Notes under the pieces: model-generated
Seen by the model: the letters and a program-made list of their open reading frames with translations, nothing else
What the model was told of the DNA's origin: nothing
The model's database searches: none
NCBI GenBank assembly: GCA_047623555.1
Contig: JBLHMP010000061.1
Location: 1 to 25,645, forward strand
From: NORP181 sp047623555
GTDB lineage: Bacteria > Pseudomonadota > Alphaproteobacteria > Rhodobacterales > Rhodobacteraceae
DNA: 25,645 nt
Direction of reading: 5' to 3'
In this document: one piece after another, positions 16,068-24,664 of the stretch
Numbering within the stretch: position 1 is the stretch's first letter
How the letters are laid out: the number at the start of each line of letters is the position of its first letter
Made by a program: the position numbers and the translations under genes

Positions 16068-16967
16068 ATGGCCATCAAGATCGAAATGTTACGGTGCTTC
16101 AGCATTGTCGCGCAGACCGGCAATCTGTCCGAAGCTGCGACCCGTCTTGGGCGGACACAGTCGGCAATTTCCATGACTTTGAAGCAGTTAGAAGAACACC
16201 TTGGCCAACGCTTGTTTGAAAGCGATCGAAAGAACAGGTTGACGACACTTGGAGAACAAGTTTTCGAATTGGCCCGGACAGAACTACGTCAGTTTGACGA
16301 AACTGTTCGCGCCATCGAAACCTCGGCGATTTCGCCGCAATGGCTCATTCGCATTGTGGCTGTGCCGTCGATTGCCAGCATCGTTTTCCCGGTGATCGCC
16401 AAGGACTTCAATAGCCGCTGGCCGAGGATCAACATCGAATTACGGGATGCTGATTCTCTGCAAGCTGTTGATATTCTAATGAGGGGTCAGGCTGATATCG
16501 GGATTGCATCACCGCAGGCGGCAATGAACGGCATCGTTCAAACCCCGTTGTTTTCTGATCCGTTTGGTCTGATCTGCGCGGTCAATCACCCTTTGGCACA
16601 ACAAATACAGACCCCAACTTTGCGGCAGGTTTTGTCGTCTAATTTTGTGCGCAACGACCTATGCCTGTCCATTGGTGACAGCAGTTTTCAAGAGGCCACA
16701 ACCAACGCAAAACTGACTGCACGAAATACGCTTTCGCTGATTTCTTTGGTGCGATCCGGGTCCTGGATCACAATCCTACCGCAGGCCGTTGCGAAAATTT
16801 TACCTGATGATCTAATGTTTCGCGAGATTTCAGATCTGCAAGATCGGCGGCAAGTGAATTTGTTCCTCCGCCAAAAAAACCCATTTTTCCGTTACGCAAA
16901 AGAGATGAGCGACGTAATCAGCGAAACCGATTGGGGATTTGAACAAAGTCCTGCACACCCAACCTAA
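16068..16967 (+). CDS. LysR-family transcriptional regulator
   Basis: The 299-residue protein has a typical LysR N-terminal winged helix (MLRCFSIVAQTGNLSEAATRLGRTQSAISMTLKQLEEHLGQRLFE across residues 6-50, recognised in pieces) and a two-lobe effector domain from about residue 90 (IRIVAVPSIASIVFP, ADIGIASPQ, LISLVRSGSWITILPQ). It is transcribed divergently from the aldehyde dehydrogenase/M19/unknown/DUF3726/Ldh2 operon and is the obvious candidate regulator of it, with a substrate or intermediate as effector. The Shine-Dalgarno is weak (GAAG immediately before ATG), and the leader is AT-rich. Confidence 0.92.
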   Translation: MAIKIEMLRCFSIVAQTGNLSEAATRLGRTQSAISMTLKQLEEHLGQRLFESDRKNRLTTLGEQVFELARTELRQFDETVRAIETSAISPQWLIRIVAVPSIASIVFPVIAKDFNSRWPRINIELRDADSLQAVDILMRGQADIGIASPQAAMNGIVQTPLFSDPFGLICAVNHPLAQQIQTPTLRQVLSSNFVRNDLCLSIGDSSFQEATTNAKLTARNTLSLISLVRSGSWITILPQAVAKILPDDLMFREISDLQDRRQVNLFLRQKNPFFRYAKEMSDVISETDWGFEQSPAHPT

Positions 16968-16970
16968 GCG

Positions 16971-17011
16971 GTTTGGCCCTATTTTTATTTCGCCATTAGT
17001 CATTTGGCGAA
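16971..17011 (+). terminator. Possible terminator after the LysR gene
   Basis: After the stop, imperfect CCAAC/GGTTTGG pairing is followed by CCCTATTTTTATTT, and a second hairpin TTCGCCA (16989-16995) / TGGCGAA (17005-17011) follows. Either could end the LysR transcript; neither is a textbook intrinsic terminator. Confidence 0.4.
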
Positions 17012-17112
17012 CTGAAAATGAACAGGTCATTACCAAGCCGTTAACGGCCGATAAGCTGTCGCTCAATAAGTTCAAAAACATATGCCGCGAATAATCTGAA
17101 CCATGTCATTCA

Positions 17113-17304
17113 GTTCCCTGGGGACGGCGAATTGTCCGCCCTTGCCAACCAGTTTACAAAAATGGCCCCGTTGCGCGCATACTCAAAGGCGGGCTGCATC
17201 GCGCTGATGCTGTCAAACGTATCGGTAGGTGTGACCAGATAATCGGCCTCAACGTCGCGAAATGCGTCTTCAAAGCTTGAAGCGTCCAGCCATTGATACC
17301 GAAC
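17113..17304 (-). pseudogene. Remnant of NmrA-like NAD(P)-binding oxidoreductase
   Basis: Within a minus open frame, a stretch reading VRYQWLDASSFEDAF followed by EADYLVTPTDTFDSISAM and AIFVNWLAR matches the middle of the Rossmann domain of NmrA-like proteins, where the VRYQWLD segment normally follows the first two strands. The nucleotide-binding N-terminus (GxxGxxG) and the whole C-terminal half are missing, leaving roughly 60 of about 290 residues. It lies back to back with a TetR remnant whose 5' half is also missing. Assignment is from motif memory; moderate confidence. Confidence 0.55.
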
Positions 17305-17335
17305 AGATGAGCAGGCAAACCTGTTAAACAGCGTC

Positions 17336-17542
17336 ACCAGGGAACGACGAGCGCAAGCAACAGCGCTGCACGAGCGCGCCATTGCGCGGCGTGAATTGTC
17401 CCCCGAACTGGATCTGAATTTGGCGTTGGATATGTTGATCACGCCGCTCTACTGGCGAATCATTGTTCAAAAGAAACATCCTTCCAAAAGAGAGATCGCC
17501 CAAATCGCAAAACCTATTTTGGGATCTATTAGCGGAGTTTAG
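17336..17542 (+). pseudogene. C-terminal remnant of a TetR-family regulator
   Basis: The plus frame reads ERRAQATALHERAIARRELS then PELDLNLALDMLITPLYWRI and ends at TAG 17540-17542. This is the typical C-terminal dimerisation/ligand domain of TetR regulators (RAIARGEL, D.DLALDLL.GPLYYR). No helix-turn-helix precedes it: a TGA stops the frame at 17294-17296 and no start codon with a ribosome site is visible. The antisense NmrA remnant lies just upstream. Confidence 0.6.
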
Positions 17543-18147
17543 GGCGGAGTTACTGCTGTGACGGGTGAGATCGAAACCCTTCACGATCTCATCTATCTTG
17601 TTGGTCACTTGAACTAGGGACAATAATATCCGCCATGAAAACCGCGATAGGTTTCTACTATTCGATATCACGGAACGTTGGTCGACCTAGCACGCGGTAT
17701 TTTTGAAGACTTGGAGTGGATCATCGGGCGGCCGCTGCGGCGCAGCTTTGCTCAATCGCTTGGTAGTACAGATCAGGTTGAGAAAGCAGTCGACCTTTAC
17801 CATGATGGCATTTGTTCCGCCCTCTCTTGCCTCAAAAATGATGGTTACCGCCTCGTGCGTCTGTACGGCCAAACCCTGGCCATTCGCCGAGAAGACCATC
17901 GCGCATCTTTTTGACCAAGAGGGGGGCAAGGCAACGCAGGGCTGCATGATCGCGACAAGGATACCCTTGCTGCGGGCCGCAATGACACGAACCCATCGGA
18001 GTATTGCGGGGCTATGGAGGGGGTTGGATCGTTTCCCGCTTGGTCGTGATGGACCGTGGAGGAGTAAGGTCTCCCTCGTCTTTTCTAACGACCTGAACGG
18101 GTACTTGGGCTTCGACCCCGTATGACAAGACAAGGTAGAAAAGACAC
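17543..18147. other. Unassigned stretch between two pseudogenes
   Basis: About 600 nt carry several overlapping open frames on both strands (for example plus 17678-17914 and 17703-18125, minus 17687-18220), none with a convincing family match, ribosome site or consistent third-position bias. The plus frame at 17678 continues in a protein-like way beyond its TGA at 17912-17914 (GGQGNAGLHDRDKDTL), which suggests a decayed gene rather than random DNA. I see no intact gene here. Confidence 0.4.
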
Positions 18148-19368
18148 TTGGACAATACCATCGGCATGCAGGACGATGATTTCGATTTAAAGCAACAGCC
18201 GGTTTTTGTCGGCCTGCCATTACCGCCGAATGATTTAATCATCCGTGCTTTCGACACCCATGCGATTCTGCCGCTGGGGTCAGAAGGTGAGATTACCTTC
18301 CATAGCCCCGGCATGCTCAAATCTTATTGGGGCAAGCCCGAGGCCACCTATGCCAGCCATGTAGGCGCAAGGACGCAAACCACGCACGCAGTACGACACA
18401 TCCGTTGGCCGGTATCGGATAACAAGTTGCAACAAATCGGGCTGACAAGGTGTGCAACCACCGAGCCAGCCCTAACCGACACCTGAGCAGCATACTCAAG
18501 AATGGCTGTGCGCTGGCTAACATGCCGTGTGCAGGTCGTGCAACAGTGCGAATATCAGTAATATTTGGCCCGCTTGATGCGAGACCTGGCCGTCGGCGTT
18601 TCAAGATGCCTATACCGGCCACCAAAATAGCGCCAACAATCAAGGGCATGTCCCGCTGCAAAAGCAGCGGCGCCAATATCAACTCTGTCGACGTAACAAA
18701 CACCAACCGACCGATCATAGGTTCTTTCGCCGTTCAAATCGCAGGTAACGTTTTTGCCTCTGAGGTAGTTTACCATCCACCTCTTGGCGCCCTTGCCTGT
18801 CTCTCCGGCGATGGCAGTGTCGGACGAGTGCCTGTTCTACAGTTCACTTGGGGCTCGGCCAGAGGAGGTGTTTTACGATTGATGTCAGCTTTGGCAGGTC
18901 AGCGAAAAAGAGCGGGCCGAGATAGGCGACAAGCTGGCAGGTGCCTTTGAGAAAATCCACCGCATGGACGTGCTGCCACCGCCGAGGCAATCAGCGACGG
19001 TTTTTTGTACTGGCGATATTGGCGTGATCGACGAGATGGGGTATCTACATTATCTCGGGCGCCGCAAAGAGATGCTCAAGGCGCGTGGCATGTCCGTCTT
19101 TCCCGCTGAAATCGAAGTGACCTTAGGCAAACATCCGGGTGTTAAGGGCACGGCGGTGGTTAATTGCTCTGGTTCCTATTCCAGGCAGATCCCCGTCGCC
19201 TTTGTATAGCGCGCGCAGGCCTCGCTGACCAAAGCCTCGCTTTCCAAATGGTTTGGCGAGAGAATGTCAAAATACAAACTGCCCGATATCCGGTTTGTCG
19301 AGGCCCAGCCGATGACGGCAACGGGCAAAGTGCGCAAAACTGAACTGGCCGAATGGGTCGAGAAATAG
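18148..19368 (+). pseudogene. Broken AMP-dependent acyl-CoA synthetase/ligase
   Basis: Three pieces of one ANL-family ligase are visible. Piece 1 (18163-18357) reads GMQDDDFDLKQQPVFVGLPL then GEITFHSPGMLKSYWGKPEA, the loop before the hinge. Piece 2 (about 19008-19206) reads TGDIGVIDEMGYLHYLGRRK and GMSVFPAEIE, containing the TGD and hinge Asp/Arg-Lys motifs. Piece 3 (19210-19368) reads KYKLPDIRFVEAQP then TATGKVRKTEL, with the catalytic A10 lysine. The N-terminal ~400 residues including the P-loop are absent, about 650 bp of unrelated DNA separates pieces 1 and 2, and TAG 19207-19209 separates 2 and 3. The gene ends 12 nt before the carboxylase and probably supplied acyl-CoA to it. Confidence 0.85.
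18555..18836 (-). pseudogene. Remnant of a thermonuclease (SNase-like) gene inside the ligase pseudogene
   Basis: On the minus strand, downstream of a stop at 18837-18839, the frame reads ETGKGAKRWMVNYLRGKNVT then CDLNGERTYDRSVGVCYVD and AAAFAAGHALDCWRYFGGRY. This is the second half of the SNase OB-fold (L..GK.V.C, Y.R catalytic Arg, GxAL, Y...E..AR). The first half with the other catalytic Arg and Glu is missing, so it cannot be active. It lies antisense to the acyl-CoA ligase within the 650-bp segment that splits it. No flanking repeats or target duplication were found by eye. Confidence 0.6.
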
Positions 19369-19380
19369 GGGTATGTCCTT

Positions 19381-22300
19381 GTGATAAAGAACAAAAATAA
19401 AATTGAGAAGCTGCTGATCGCCAACCGTGGCGAAATTGCGTTGCGCATCGCCCGCACGGCAGCAGAATCCGGGATTGCCACCTGCGCCATCGCCCCCGAA
19501 GACGATGCCGCATCGCTTCATGTTCTGCGCGCCGACGAGGCAATCACCCTCCCAGGGCACGGTGTTCGGGCCTATCTTGATATTGCGGCTATCATTGACG
19601 CCGCAAAACAGACGGGCTGTGATGCCGTTCATCCCGGCTATGGATTTCTGAGCGAGAACGCCGATTTCGCGCTGGCCGTCGAACAGGCCGGGCTTATTTT
19701 TGTTGGCCCCACGCCGACAGCACTTGCCCTTTACGGGGACAAACTTTCGGCGCGGGCGCTGGCGGCGGAAAACGCGGTGCCAACGCTTTCTGGTGCCTCA
19801 GAAGCCGTCGATGTCTCTGGTGCCGAAGCGTTTTTCAATAGCCTGCCTGACGGCGCGGCAATGATCATCAAGGCGGTTGCAGGCGGCGGCGGGCGTGGCA
19901 TGCGGCTTGTCGAGACACATGCCCAAACTCAAATTGCGGTCAAAGCCGCCGCGCGCGAAGCCGGTGCAGCCTTTGGCAATCCGTCGATCTATGTCGAACG
20001 TTTTATCCCGCGCGCGCGTCATATTGAGGTGCAGGTCATAGGCGACGGCACTGGCCAGGTTCTTACTTTGGGTGAACGCGATTGCACGCTGCAACGTCGC
20101 CACCAGAAATTGATCGAAGTCGCTCCGGCGCCCGGCCTGTCGGATCTGCAGCGGTCAGCCCTGACAAGCTATGCTAAAAAACTGGCTGGTGCGGGTAAAT
20201 ATCGTAGCCTTGGTACCTTTGAGTTTCTCCTCGACCAAGACACAGACGAGGTGTTTTTTATCGAGGCTAATCCCCGCATTCAGGTCGAACATACCATCAC
20301 CGAAGCGGTTTTTGGCCTTGATCTGGTGGCGCTGCAACTGCGGCTTGCCCAGGGTGAAACACTGGCCGATCTTGCCCTGTCGCCGATCCCGCGCGGCACT
20401 GCAATCCAGACCCGTGTGAACATGGAACGCATGGATGCGAATGGCAATATTCGCCCGACATCCGGCAGGCTTGCGGCTTACGACCCGCCTGCGGGGCCGG
20501 GTCTGCGCGTCGATGGTTTTGCTTATGCGGGTTACACCACTTCGGCGGCTTATGATTCCCTTCTGGTCAAGGTCATTGCCCACGGCACCGACTATCCCGC
20601 TGCGCTCGCCCGTTCGGCACGTGCGCTGTCGGAATTCCGCATCACTGGCATCGACACCAACCTGTCTTGGTTATGTGCACTGCTGGCGCGCCCCGAAATG
20701 GTCGATTATGCGATTTCAACCCGGTTTATTGAGGCCAATACCGGCGCGCTCGCAGATGCCGCCGCTGATCTGCCAACTGCGACATTTGGTACAGACAAGG
20801 CCCGCAGCGCCGAAGTTGTGCACCCTGAACAGACCCTCCTTGACGGAGAAATACGCGTCGATGTGCCGATGCAAGCCACAGTTGTTTCGCTTTCGGTTGA
20901 ACCAGGCACGCTGGTGGCGCAGGGCCAGACCCTTGCCGTACTCGAAGCGATGAAGATGGAACATCTCGTTATGGCTCCGGTCGCCGGCACAATCGGCACT
21001 ATTCTTGCTACGCCCGGCGACACCCTGATGGAGGGGGCACTCTTTCTCTTAATGCGACCCGGCGAGGGGCCGGTCGCTATGGAAACGCAGATCGAAGCGA
21101 GCGATCCAGATGTCATCCGCGCGGACCTGCAGGAATTGTTTGACCGGCAGGCCAAGGGCCGCGACGCAGCCCGGCAGGTCGCTGTGACGAAACGCCATGA
21201 CCGAGGCCAGCGCACGGCGCGCGAGAACCTTGCCGATTTGATAGATGGTGACAGCTTTAACGAATATGGCGAACTCGCCCTTGCGGCCCAAAGCCGTCGG
21301 CGCGACCGTGCCGATCTCGAAGCCAATACCAGCGGAGACGGTATTCTTACCGGTACGGGCTGTATCAATTTGGCGCAGATGGGCCCCAATGCCGCCCGCT
21401 GCGCCGTTGCCATGGGTGACTATACCGTGCTTGCAGGGACCCAAGGGCAGCGCCATCACCGCAAACTCGACAGGATTTTCAATCTTGCGGGCGATCACAC
21501 CTTACCGCTTGTTTTGTTTGCCGAGGGCGGTGGCGGCCGTCCGGGGGACACGGATCGTGCTTCTATAGCTGGACTAGACAGCCCTAGCTTTGCGGCGCTG
21601 GCGCGGCTTTCTGGCCGTGTGCCAGTGATTGGCGTCGCTGCAGGGCGCTGTTTTGCGGGCAATGCCGCGTTGCTTGGCTGTTGTGATGTGATCATTGCCA
21701 CCGAAAACTCCAATATCGGCATGGCGGGCCCAGCCATGATTGAGGGTGGCGGCCTGGGGTCGTATCTGCCCGAAGAGATTGGCCCCATTGACGTACAGCA
21801 CACCAATGGGGTCGTCGATATCCGCGTGAAGGACGAAGCCGAGGCCTGTTCGGCCGCCCGTCAGTACCTTTCGTACTTTCAGGGAGCGCAGAGCGACTGG
21901 ACCGAGCCTGATCCACGTGTGCTGCGGCACATCATCCCTGAAAACCGACTTCGTGTTTACGAAGTGCGCGATGTAATCAACGGGTTGGCCGACAAAGAAT
22001 CGGTCCTCGAACTGCGCAGTGGTTGGGGGTTCGGGATAGTGACAGCACTGTTGCGGATCCAAGGAAAACCCTATGGTTTGATCGCCAACAATCCCAAGCA
22101 TCTTGGCGGTGCGATCGATGCCGATGCAGCAGATAAAGCCGCACGTTTCCTTCAGCTTTGTAATGCGCACGGGCTGCCGATCATTTCACTTTGCGATACA
22201 CCCGGCTTCATGGTTGGGCCAGAAGCCGAGAAGACGGGACTGGTTCGCCATGTCTGTCGGATGTTTGTGGTCGGTGGTGCGCTGACCGTTCCGGTCTTTG

Positions 22301-22665
22301 GCATTGTGTTGCGAAAGGGTTATGGGCTTGGGGCTATGGCCATGTTCGGCGGAGGTTTTCACGCTACGGCCCTTACTGCGTCATGGCCCACGGGTGAATT
22401 CGGTGGGATGGGCCTTGAAGGCGCTGTACGCTTAGGCTACCGAAAAGAACTCGACGCCGTAGAGGCCCCCGATGAAAAGCTGGCACTGTTCGAAAAGCTG
22501 CTTGCCAATTTTTATGACGAGGGGAAAGCTGTACCTTATGCCTCAGCCACCGAAATCGACGCTGTGATTGATCCGGCAGAGTCGCGCCGTTGGATCGCAA
22601 ATGCGCATAACGCAGCCCCCGTGCCAGCAAACCGTTCGGTTCGCAGTTTTGTGGATACGTGGTAA
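19381..22665 (+). CDS. Single-chain multidomain acyl-CoA carboxylase (biotin carboxylase + biotinyl + carboxyltransferase)
   Basis: One 1,094-residue chain carries the whole biotin-dependent carboxylation machine. Residues 5-450 are biotin carboxylase (KLLIANRGEIALRIARTA, ATP-grasp Gly-rich loop AGGGGRGM at about 167-174, EANPRIQVEH from residue 295). Residues about 480-560 form the biotinyl domain with EAMKMEH and biotinylated Lys525. Residues about 600-1094 hold the N and C halves of the carboxyltransferase (FAEGGGGRPGD; CDTPGFMVGPEAE; GYGLGAMAM). This order matches the single-chain long-chain acyl-CoA carboxylases rather than two-subunit propionyl/acetyl-CoA carboxylases. The GTG start has AGGGG nine nt upstream. 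Substrate is unknown. The upstream ligase is dead but this frame is clean. Confidence 0.92.
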   Translation: MIKNKNKIEKLLIANRGEIALRIARTAAESGIATCAIAPEDDAASLHVLRADEAITLPGHGVRAYLDIAAIIDAAKQTGCDAVHPGYGFLSENADFALAVEQAGLIFVGPTPTALALYGDKLSARALAAENAVPTLSGASEAVDVSGAEAFFNSLPDGAAMIIKAVAGGGGRGMRLVETHAQTQIAVKAAAREAGAAFGNPSIYVERFIPRARHIEVQVIGDGTGQVLTLGERDCTLQRRHQKLIEVAPAPGLSDLQRSALTSYAKKLAGAGKYRSLGTFEFLLDQDTDEVFFIEANPRIQVEHTITEAVFGLDLVALQLRLAQGETLADLALSPIPRGTAIQTRVNMERMDANGNIRPTSGRLAAYDPPAGPGLRVDGFAYAGYTTSAAYDSLLVKVIAHGTDYPAALARSARALSEFRITGIDTNLSWLCALLARPEMVDYAISTRFIEANTGALADAAADLPTATFGTDKARSAEVVHPEQTLLDGEIRVDVPMQATVVSLSVEPGTLVAQGQTLAVLEAMKMEHLVMAPVAGTIGTILATPGDTLMEGALFLLMRPGEGPVAMETQIEASDPDVIRADLQELFDRQAKGRDAARQVAVTKRHDRGQRTARENLADLIDGDSFNEYGELALAAQSRRRDRADLEANTSGDGILTGTGCINLAQMGPNAARCAVAMGDYTVLAGTQGQRHHRKLDRIFNLAGDHTLPLVLFAEGGGGRPGDTDRASIAGLDSPSFAALARLSGRVPVIGVAAGRCFAGNAALLGCCDVIIATENSNIGMAGPAMIEGGGLGSYLPEEIGPIDVQHTNGVVDIRVKDEAEACSAARQYLSYFQGAQSDWTEPDPRVLRHIIPENRLRVYEVRDVINGLADKESVLELRSGWGFGIVTALLRIQGKPYGLIANNPKHLGGAIDADAADKAARFLQLCNAHGLPIISLCDTPGFMVGPEAEKTGLVRHVCRMFVVGGALTVPVFGIVLRKGYGLGAMAMFGGGFHATALTASWPTGEFGGMGLEGAVRLGYRKELDAVEAPDEKLALFEKLLANFYDEGKAVPYASATEIDAVIDPAESRRWIANAHNAAPVPANRSVRSFVDTW

Positions 22666-22683
22666 CGCCGGTGCTAGATTGGG

Positions 22684-22904
22684 TTGTCTGCCCTGCCCCA
22701 TGCGACCGCTTCAGGTTGCCGACCAGTTGGGGTGATGATTGTCCAAGGTCGGCTCGTGACTGAAGAGCGGTTGGGGGAAGAGATGCTGCCAAGATCTGTA
22801 GGATCAGCCGCGGCCCTGTCCGCGAGGCTCTGCGACTTCTTGAAAAACGTCGCCTTGTGGAGATCATTCGTAAGCGTCCGGTCAACAAAAAGATGGACTT
22901 ATGA
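22684..22904 (+). pseudogene. Frameshifted remnant of a GntR-family regulator (HTH part)
   Basis: Frame one reads VQGRLVTEERLGEEML, the start of a GntR winged helix. Near 22795-22803 the homology jumps to another frame reading RISRGPVREALRLLEKRRLV, the recognition helix (SR.PVREAL..L), then runs to TGA 22902-22904. The ligand-binding FCD-type domain is absent. The remnant starts 18 nt after the carboxylase stop and may be what is left of its regulator. Confidence 0.65.
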
Positions 22905-22996
22905 AAGAGCGATTCACCAACGAAAAGATCACATTACTATTGAAAGAGCAGGAGCTTGGTCAGCGAAGAGCAGACGTGCGCCGTCGGCATGAAATA
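22901..22996 (+). mobile_element. IS3-family transposase OrfA remnant
   Basis: From ATG 22901 the frame reads MKERFTNEKITLLLKEQELG then QRRADVRRRHEI, matching the start of IS3-group OrfA proteins (RF..EQI...L.E...G....D.CR.HGI). Homology stops after about 32 residues; no OrfB or terminal repeats follow before the next gene. The ATG overlaps the GntR remnant stop (ATGA), so the insertion probably truncated that gene. Confidence 0.55.
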
Positions 22997-23099
22997 ATCG
23001 TCAGGTTTTTCGCCTCAAGGCGCCAGGTAAATACACCCAAATTGACGGCCGCACACCCGGATTCCTCAGCCACAAACAACGCGGCCGTAGTCCATGACC

Positions 23100-23882
23100 C
23101 TAAAATCTAAGCGATAGGCATGACATGCCGCCATCAATTTTGGCGCATTCCGTATTGTTGATTTCGCGGACCTCATAGCCATTGCTGCGCAGCATTTCTG
23201 CGGTCTTGGGAAAGCCTGCGGCCATGATCACAAACTGGTTAAAGCGGATCGCATTGGCGGCGGCTTCTTCACCATTGGCAGTATGTAAAACCCGGTAACC
23301 TTCAAAACAGCCCGAGGCATCCAGGCGTTTCGTGGCAAGGATCGTTTCGCCATCCAGCAGCGAGCAATCGGTCTTGAAATGCAGCACATCGGGGGGCGTT
23401 TGCACCTCGCGCAGCGTGTAGCCGAATCTGGATACAATATCGCGCAACTCAGCGACGCCTGCACCGTCTGTTCGCGCAGATTTGCCGATAAGGATCTCGC
23501 GCGCTGTTGTCAGGATATCGCCACCTTCGATAAAGCCGGAGCCTTTGATTTCAAAGACGTTTTCATATTGAGCGCGAATGGTACTGGCAATTTGCGCAAC
23601 TTCGCCCATGCGCGATGGCGCCCCCGGACGCATCAAAATAGCAATATCTTTGAGGCATAGCGCATCATCTTCAACGAACACGGAATCGGGGAACGATTCA
23701 AGCGCTGGAAGCTCGATTACGTCTGCCCCGGTTTCGCGCAGGGTGGCTACATAATTGGCGTGATCCGTTTCCATCTGCGCAAAGTCCGGTGTTCCTGTAT
23801 CCTCAGCACGCAGTCCTGCAATGACGCTCTTGGAAGGTTTGCGTGTGATGGCATGGGCGAATTCGAAGGAAGGGTTTGTCAT
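23100..23882 (-). CDS. N(G),N(G)-dimethylarginine dimethylaminohydrolase (DDAH)-like amidinohydrolase
   Basis: The 260-residue protein shows the DDAH plan: FAHAITRKPS at the start, PDSVFVEDDALCL (substrate-contacting Glu/Asp), GFIEGGDIL, the catalytic-His segment LHFKTDCSLLDG and the C-terminal nucleophile segment NTECAKIDGGMSCLS. DDAH hydrolyses dimethylarginine (or monomethylarginine) to citrulline plus the methylamine; arginine deiminase-like relatives are the alternative. The frame opens at 23990, but ATG 23882 with GGAA upstream gives the usual N-terminus. The gene stands alone: an IS remnant downstream, pseudogene fragments upstream. The released methylamine/dimethylamine and citrulline would feed nitrogen metabolism. 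Codon use resembles the intact operons. Confidence 0.88.
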   Translation of the reverse strand: MTNPSFEFAHAITRKPSKSVIAGLRAEDTGTPDFAQMETDHANYVATLRETGADVIELPALESFPDSVFVEDDALCLKDIAILMRPGAPSRMGEVAQIASTIRAQYENVFEIKGSGFIEGGDILTTAREILIGKSARTDGAGVAELRDIVSRFGYTLREVQTPPDVLHFKTDCSLLDGETILATKRLDASGCFEGYRVLHTANGEEAAANAIRFNQFVIMAAGFPKTAEMLRSNGYEVREINNTECAKIDGGMSCLSLRF

Positions 23883-24094
23883 GATGGCGTTCCGTTGGTT
23901 GGGCGCGCTGGTTTTTGATAAGTTCGGCAGACAGCGCCTGTGGCATGGTGAATTCATGACCTTCAGGTCCTGTACCGTCAAGGGCTGCATAATGGTATCG
24001 GTACTACTATGCCCCGAGCGGGTTCATGACCCTCTTGCATCGTGAGGTTCCGTCGCAAATATGTGTTGAAACGCAACCTACTATTTTGGTCAGC

Positions 24095-24664
24095 CTATCC
24101 GATATCAATATCCGCAATGAGGGCTTTGCAGCTGTCAGAAAGTTTGGTTTTGACGAGATCACGCACATCAGAATAGATACTTGGGCTAAGGGTTATTTGC
24201 TGGGCCGAGAGCCAATAGCTAAGTTCAGTTTTGCCCCAAGACACAAACAGGATGTTTTGCTTTTTGTCGGAATACGAGAAATTGAACGCCCCGATGGCCA
24301 TGCTGATGACATCACCCGCAGCCTCTGTGCTGCCAATTTGAAAATTGCCGCCAATGGTGCTTGAGGTTTCCAGATCGAAAAGCTGAATTTTCCCGTCATC
24401 ATTGGTTAATCCGCGCAAAGCTTCAATTGCGCTCTCGATAATCTTGAACTGATTGCCCGTGGCAACCTGCGGCAAAGTTGCAAGGATAACCTGATCAAAG
24501 CTGCCGTTACGCCGCATTTTCTGCAAGGATTCAAATGGCGTGTTCTCGCGGACCCATCCAAGAACGCCGAGCACCCGCATATAGGTCGCAAACCATTTGA
24601 CGCGGTCCTTTATCGGGTCAAATGCGGCGTCGGCGGCGCGCTGTGCAAAACCTGAGGGCGGTAT
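24095..24664 (-). pseudogene. C-terminal fragment of an unrecognised conserved protein
   Basis: The minus frame is open from just after TAG (24665-24667) and reads FAQRAADAAFDPIKDRVKWF then a 160-residue acidic, helical-looking stretch (LGVLGWVRENTPFESLQKM, TGNQFKIIESAIEALRGL, TIGGNFQIGSTEAAGDV, SWGKTELSYW) ending with TAA/TGA at 24095. It looks like the end of a real protein family but I cannot name it. The only ATG (24580) falls inside the conserved part, so the N-terminus is missing. It abuts a peptidase fragment in another frame. Confidence 0.55.

Noticed and set aside
16975..17093. Peptide-like plus frame ending KPLTADKLSLNKFKNICRE after the LysR gene.
   Set aside because: Short, no start codon in frame with a ribosome site, and no family I recognise.
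17678..18000. Weak resemblance to a thiamine-diphosphate dehydrogenase E1-alpha (GICSAL followed by a GQTLA-like segment and, in another frame, LFDQEGG).
   Set aside because: It needs an unseen frameshift, the diagnostic TPP motif is absent, and an alternative frame is equally protein-like.
17687..18220. A 177-codon minus-strand open frame.
   Set aside because: No recognisable motif or ribosome site, and it overlaps both the unassigned stretch and the ligase remnant; probably chance openness.
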